In this document: positions 6,215-8,440 of the stretch, piece after piece
How positions within the stretch are numbered: position 1 is the first letter of the stretch
Layout: every line of letters begins with the position of its first letter
NCBI GenBank assembly: GCA_020431945.1
Contig: JAGQHH010000177.1
Span: forward strand, 1 to 8,440
DNA length: 8,440 nt
Reading direction: 5' to 3'
DNA from: Cyanobacteria bacterium HKST-UBA02
GTDB taxonomy: Bacteria; Cyanobacteriota; Vampirovibrionia; Obscuribacterales; Obscuribacteraceae
The notes under the pieces: model-generated
Seen by the model: only the letters and a program-made list of their open reading frames with translations
Told to the model about the DNA's origin: nothing
The model's database searches: none
Made by a program: the position numbers and the translations under genes

Positions 6215-7186
6215 ATGACCAGAGCAATCCGCATCGAGAAATACGGCGGGCCCGAGGTTCTCGAGCTCAAAGAGGTCGAGCTGGGCAAACCGGGCAGGGG
6301 CGAGGCCCTGGTCAGCATCAGGGCAGCGGGTCTCAACTATATCGACATCTACCGGCGCCGCGGCGACTATCCCGTGGACCTGCCCTATACCCCGGGGCTC
6401 GAGGCAGCCGGGGTAGTCGAGGAGGTCGGCGAAGACGTCACCGAAGTCGCTCCCGGCGACCGTGTCGCCTACACCAGCCAGCCCGGCGCCTATGCCGAAG
6501 CCGCCATAGTCGACGCCGGCTATCTGATCCCAATACCGGACAAAATGACTTTCGAGGAAGCAGCCTGTTTTCCTCTCCAGCGCATGACCGCTCATTATCT
6601 TATTAACGAGTACCGCCCCCCTAAACCACACACCCATATACTCGTCCACGCTGCCGCCGGCGGAATGGGGCTACTTTTAGTCCAGTGGGCCAGACACCTG
6701 GGCGCCGAGGTGATCGGCACCGTGAGCACCCGAGAAAAAGCCGAGCTGGCCAAGGAAGCCGGCTGCCACCATGTGATCCTCTATAACGACCAGGACTTTC
6801 CCACCGAGGTCAAGCGAATCACCGACGGCAAGGGCGTGGAATTGATCATTGACGGAGTCGGCAAATCGACTTTCGAAGGCGATCTGGAAGCGGTGGCGGT
6901 GCGCGGCACCATCGTCATATTCGGATCCGCCAGTGGCAGAGCCGAGCCCATCTCTCCGAATGTATTGCAGCAGAAGTCTGTCCGCCTGTGCGGCGGCAGC
7001 CTGTTTCATCATATGAACGATCGAGACGAGATCCTCACCCGCGCTCATGACGTTCTCTTCGGTATCAAAGCAGGCTGGCTCAAGCTCAGGCATGCTCACG
7101 AATTCGCCCTGGAGGAGGCTGCCGACGCCCACCGGCTCTTAGAAAGCCGCCAGTCCACGGGCAAAATCATTCTCAAGACCAACTGA
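6215..7186 (+). CDS. qor: NADPH:quinone oxidoreductase (zeta-crystallin-type, MDR superfamily)
   Basis: A cytoplasmic zinc-free medium-chain reductase that uses NADPH to reduce quinones or related enone/aldehyde compounds by one-electron or hydride transfer. The 323 residues match the usual length of about 325. An N-terminal GroES-like domain carries KYGGPEVLEL (9-18), AAGLNYIDIYRRRGDYP (37-53), the Qor signature region with Asn41, and PGLEAAGVVEEVGEDV (60-75). The Rossmann domain follows with VHAAAGGMGLLLVQWARHLGA (144-164; AAxGGxG dinucleotide motif at 147-152), GTVSTREKAELAKEAG (168-183; Lys175 and Tyr190 sit where the bacterial Qor holds the NADPH phosphate), FGSASGRAEPISPNVL (236-251), and the closing STGKIILKT. 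The catalytic Cys and structural-zinc Cys sets of alcohol dehydrogenases are absent, as expected. SD AGAGGA at 6205-6210 lies 4 nt before the ATG and may be masked by the hairpin noted separately. The gene is followed after 20 nt by proC, so both probably share a transcript and an NADPH link. The exact substrate is not predictable. Confidence 0.95.
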   Translation: MTRAIRIEKYGGPEVLELKEVELGKPGRGEALVSIRAAGLNYIDIYRRRGDYPVDLPYTPGLEAAGVVEEVGEDVTEVAPGDRVAYTSQPGAYAEAAIVDAGYLIPIPDKMTFEEAACFPLQRMTAHYLINEYRPPKPHTHILVHAAAGGMGLLLVQWARHLGAEVIGTVSTREKAELAKEAGCHHVILYNDQDFPTEVKRITDGKGVELIIDGVGKSTFEGDLEAVAVRGTIVIFGSASGRAEPISPNVLQQKSVRLCGGSLFHHMNDRDEILTRAHDVLFGIKAGWLKLRHAHEFALEEAADAHRLLESRQSTGKIILKTN

Positions 7187-7206
7187 TCGAAATCCCGGAG
7201 GACCAC

Positions 7207-8022
7207 ATGCTCAAAGACAAAAAACTCGCCGTAGTCGGCGTAGGCAAGCTCGGAGAAGCTCTCATCGCCGGTCTCCTGCGCAACGGCGCCATGAAAGTCG
7301 GCGACATTTCCGGCTCGGTGAAACAGGAGAGCTCGATCAAGCGCGTCGAAGAGAAGCTCGGCATCAAAGCCGGTCTCGACAATCGTGCCATGGTGAAGGA
7401 TGCCGACATCATCCTCCTTGCGGTCAAACCTCAGAACATGGACAAGGTAGCAAGCGAGATAGGCGATGTCCTGAGAGAGGACCAGCTAGTCATTTCGGTA
7501 GCCGCCTCGGTGTCGACGAATTTCGTTCAGCAGCGTCTGAAGGCGCAGGTACCGGTTATACGAGCCATGCCCAACACCCCCTCGGTGATGAATGCCGGCA
7601 TGACCGGTCTCTGCGGTGGTCTCTATGCCACCGAAGAGCACCTGGCAGCCGCCGAATCGATCTTCAAGTGCGTGGGGGAGACGGTCTTTCTCGACGAATC
7701 GCTGATGGACGGAGTGACGGCGCTTTCGGCAAGCGGACCCGCCTATCTCTATGTCGTCATCGAGTCCCTGGCCGAAGCCGGGGTGAAATTGGGCATTCCC
7801 CGGGATACTTCAACCCTGCTGGCAGCGCAGACCATGTACGGTGCCGCCCGGATGGTCCTGGAGTCGAAGGCGCATCCGGCACTTCTCAAAGACATGGTGA
7901 CCACCCCGGCCGGCTGCACCATAGATGGTCTCATGGAGCTGGAAGAAGGCAAGCTTCGAGTTACCCTCATCAAAGCAGTGGTGAAAGCAGCCCAGAGAGC
8001 GCACGAACTAGTGGACTCCTGA
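7207..8022 (+). CDS. proC: Pyrroline-5-carboxylate reductase
   Basis: Catalyses the last step of proline synthesis, the NAD(P)H-dependent reduction of 1-pyrroline-5-carboxylate to L-proline, in the cytoplasm as an oligomer. The 271 residues fit the family. An N-terminal Rossmann domain begins LAVVGVGKLGEAL (7-19) with GxGxxG at 11-16; the Lys-Leu-Gly variant resembles the GTGKIGEALL form of actinobacterial enzymes rather than the GxGNMA form of enterics. Then LAVKPQ (71-76), the RAMPNTP motif (119-125), the ALSASGPAY signature (172-180; most family members have ALSGSGPAY) and the substrate/dimer motif VTTPAGCTIDGLMELEEGKLR (231-251) followed by AVVKAAQRAHEL. The family motifs are in order and complete, so the enzyme should be active. 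GGAGG at 7197-7201 with a 5-nt spacer fixes the ATG start. It lies 20 nt after qor and 4 nt before the next frame. No attenuator or other proline control is visible. Confidence 0.97.
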   Translation: MLKDKKLAVVGVGKLGEALIAGLLRNGAMKVGDISGSVKQESSIKRVEEKLGIKAGLDNRAMVKDADIILLAVKPQNMDKVASEIGDVLREDQLVISVAASVSTNFVQQRLKAQVPVIRAMPNTPSVMNAGMTGLCGGLYATEEHLAAAESIFKCVGETVFLDESLMDGVTALSASGPAYLYVVIESLAEAGVKLGIPRDTSTLLAAQTMYGAARMVLESKAHPALLKDMVTTPAGCTIDGLMELEEGKLRVTLIKAVVKAAQRAHELVDS

Positions 8023-8026
8023 GACC

Positions 8027-8440
8027 TTGAGCGAAAGCGAGCACAAGGGCGGATCGAGAATTCTCAACCACTTTGTCGGCTGGGTTCTCTATCCCATGGG
8101 AGACCTGATCGGTCAGCTCATCACCGGTGAATTCTCCATCACCCGGACCATCGTAATCATGATCCTGGGAGGCACGTTCTACCGTATCGAGATCCCATAT
8201 TGGTTTCATAAACTCGAGACTTTTACGATCGCCGACGAGACCGTGAAGAAACATCCTGCTCTCGAGATGCTTACCACCAGAGTCCAGCACAACTATCTCA
8301 ACTGGCTCGGCAAGACCCTGGGCGCCACCGCTTATTTCAATCCTCTCTGGATGGCGAGACATATGCTTTTCATCACCTGCGCCACCACTCCCCTGTCTCA
8401 GATCGACTGGGGGAATACTCTATTGCACTGCCTGAGAACA
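8027..8440 (+). CDS. Unrecognised, probably membrane-associated protein (N-terminal part, runs off right edge)
   Basis: An open frame of 138 codons from a TTG at 8027, 4 nt after the proC stop and still open at the window end. The frame has a stop (TAG at 8009) just upstream, so TTG is the first possible start; a weak GAG at 8021-8023 is the only SD-like element. ATG at 8096 (codon 24) is the alternative but lacks an SD and would cut into a conserved-looking hydrophobic segment. Visible features are a short polar N-terminus (SESEHKGGS), a semi-hydrophobic stretch HFVGWVLYPMGDLIGQL (15-31), a possible membrane helix ITRTIVIMILGGTFYRI (38-54), a charged central part (61-90) and a second hydrophobic stretch YFNPLWMARHMLFITCATTP (103-122), with two Cys at 118 and 135. 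It is not YggT, the usual membrane protein near proC in some bacteria. Base composition matches its neighbours. Family and function are unknown. Confidence 0.72.
   Translation, partial: MSESEHKGGSRILNHFVGWVLYPMGDLIGQLITGEFSITRTIVIMILGGTFYRIEIPYWFHKLETFTIADETVKKHPALEMLTTRVQHNYLNWLGKTLGATAYFNPLWMARHMLFITCATTPLSQIDWGNTLLHCLRT

Noticed and set aside
6200..7132. Two minus-strand frames opposite qor.
   Set aside because: The plus strand encodes a full-length Qor with all motifs; the opposite frames show no domain and no SD.
7970..8362. Minus-strand frame of 130 codons at the right end.
   Set aside because: It crosses the end of proC and opposes the coupled plus-strand frame at 8027; there is no matching minus-strand gene context.
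1..8440. CRISPR arrays, tRNA/rRNA genes, insertion sequences and HIP1 (GCGATCGC) sites.
   Set aside because: No regularly spaced repeats, clover-leaf or rRNA signatures, transposase motifs or terminal inverted repeats were seen, and HIP1 was not found by reading.

Overview
The window is a gene-dense, GC-rich bacterial segment with no RNA genes, mobile elements or CRISPR array that I can see. Starts include ATG, GTG and TTG, and Shine-Dalgarno (SD) sequences are of the GGAGG type, so the source is a bacterium using SD-led translation. The phylum cannot be settled from the sequence. A GT-C/GT2 glycosyltransferase pair, a kinesin-light-chain-type TPR protein and an ABC-2 ATPase in one unit suit an environmental lineage with an elaborate envelope. 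Non-photosynthetic Cyanobacteria relatives (Melainabacteria/Obscuribacterales-like), Planctomycetes or Acidobacteria are possible, but this is only a guess.

Left two thirds (1-5860), minus strand: five genes read leftwards and are almost certainly one operon, with gaps of only 8, 17, 6 and 0 nt. In transcription order they are (1) an 891-residue multi-pass GT-C family glycosyltransferase of the TMTC/PMT-like type, whose long C-terminal part looks like beta-sandwich domains; (2) a GT2 (rhamnosyltransferase-like, COG1216) glycosyltransferase; (3) an exported TPR-repeat protein; (4) a 215-residue protein of unknown family with a Pro/Ser/Gly/Tyr-rich tail; and (5) the first 86 residues of an ABC-2-type transporter ATPase, which continues past the left edge. 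Together they suggest a system that builds a glycan or glycoprotein at the membrane and exports or anchors it. The substrate is unknown.

Middle (5861-6214): a divergent control region. It holds a weak candidate promoter for the glycosyltransferase operon, a perfect 13-bp direct repeat in tandem (15-bp period), a probable 55-codon small gene on the plus strand with a very good ribosome binding site, and an 8-bp inverted repeat that would bury the ribosome binding site of the next gene.

Right third (6215-8440), plus strand: an NADPH:quinone oxidoreductase (zeta-crystallin type), pyrroline-5-carboxylate reductase (proC, last step of proline synthesis) and the start of an unrecognised, probably membrane-associated protein that runs off the right edge. 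These are close together (20 and 4 nt) and probably co-transcribed. The first two are ordinary metabolic enzymes. The most unusual material is the glycosyltransferase/TPR/orphan/ABC operon and its divergent control region.
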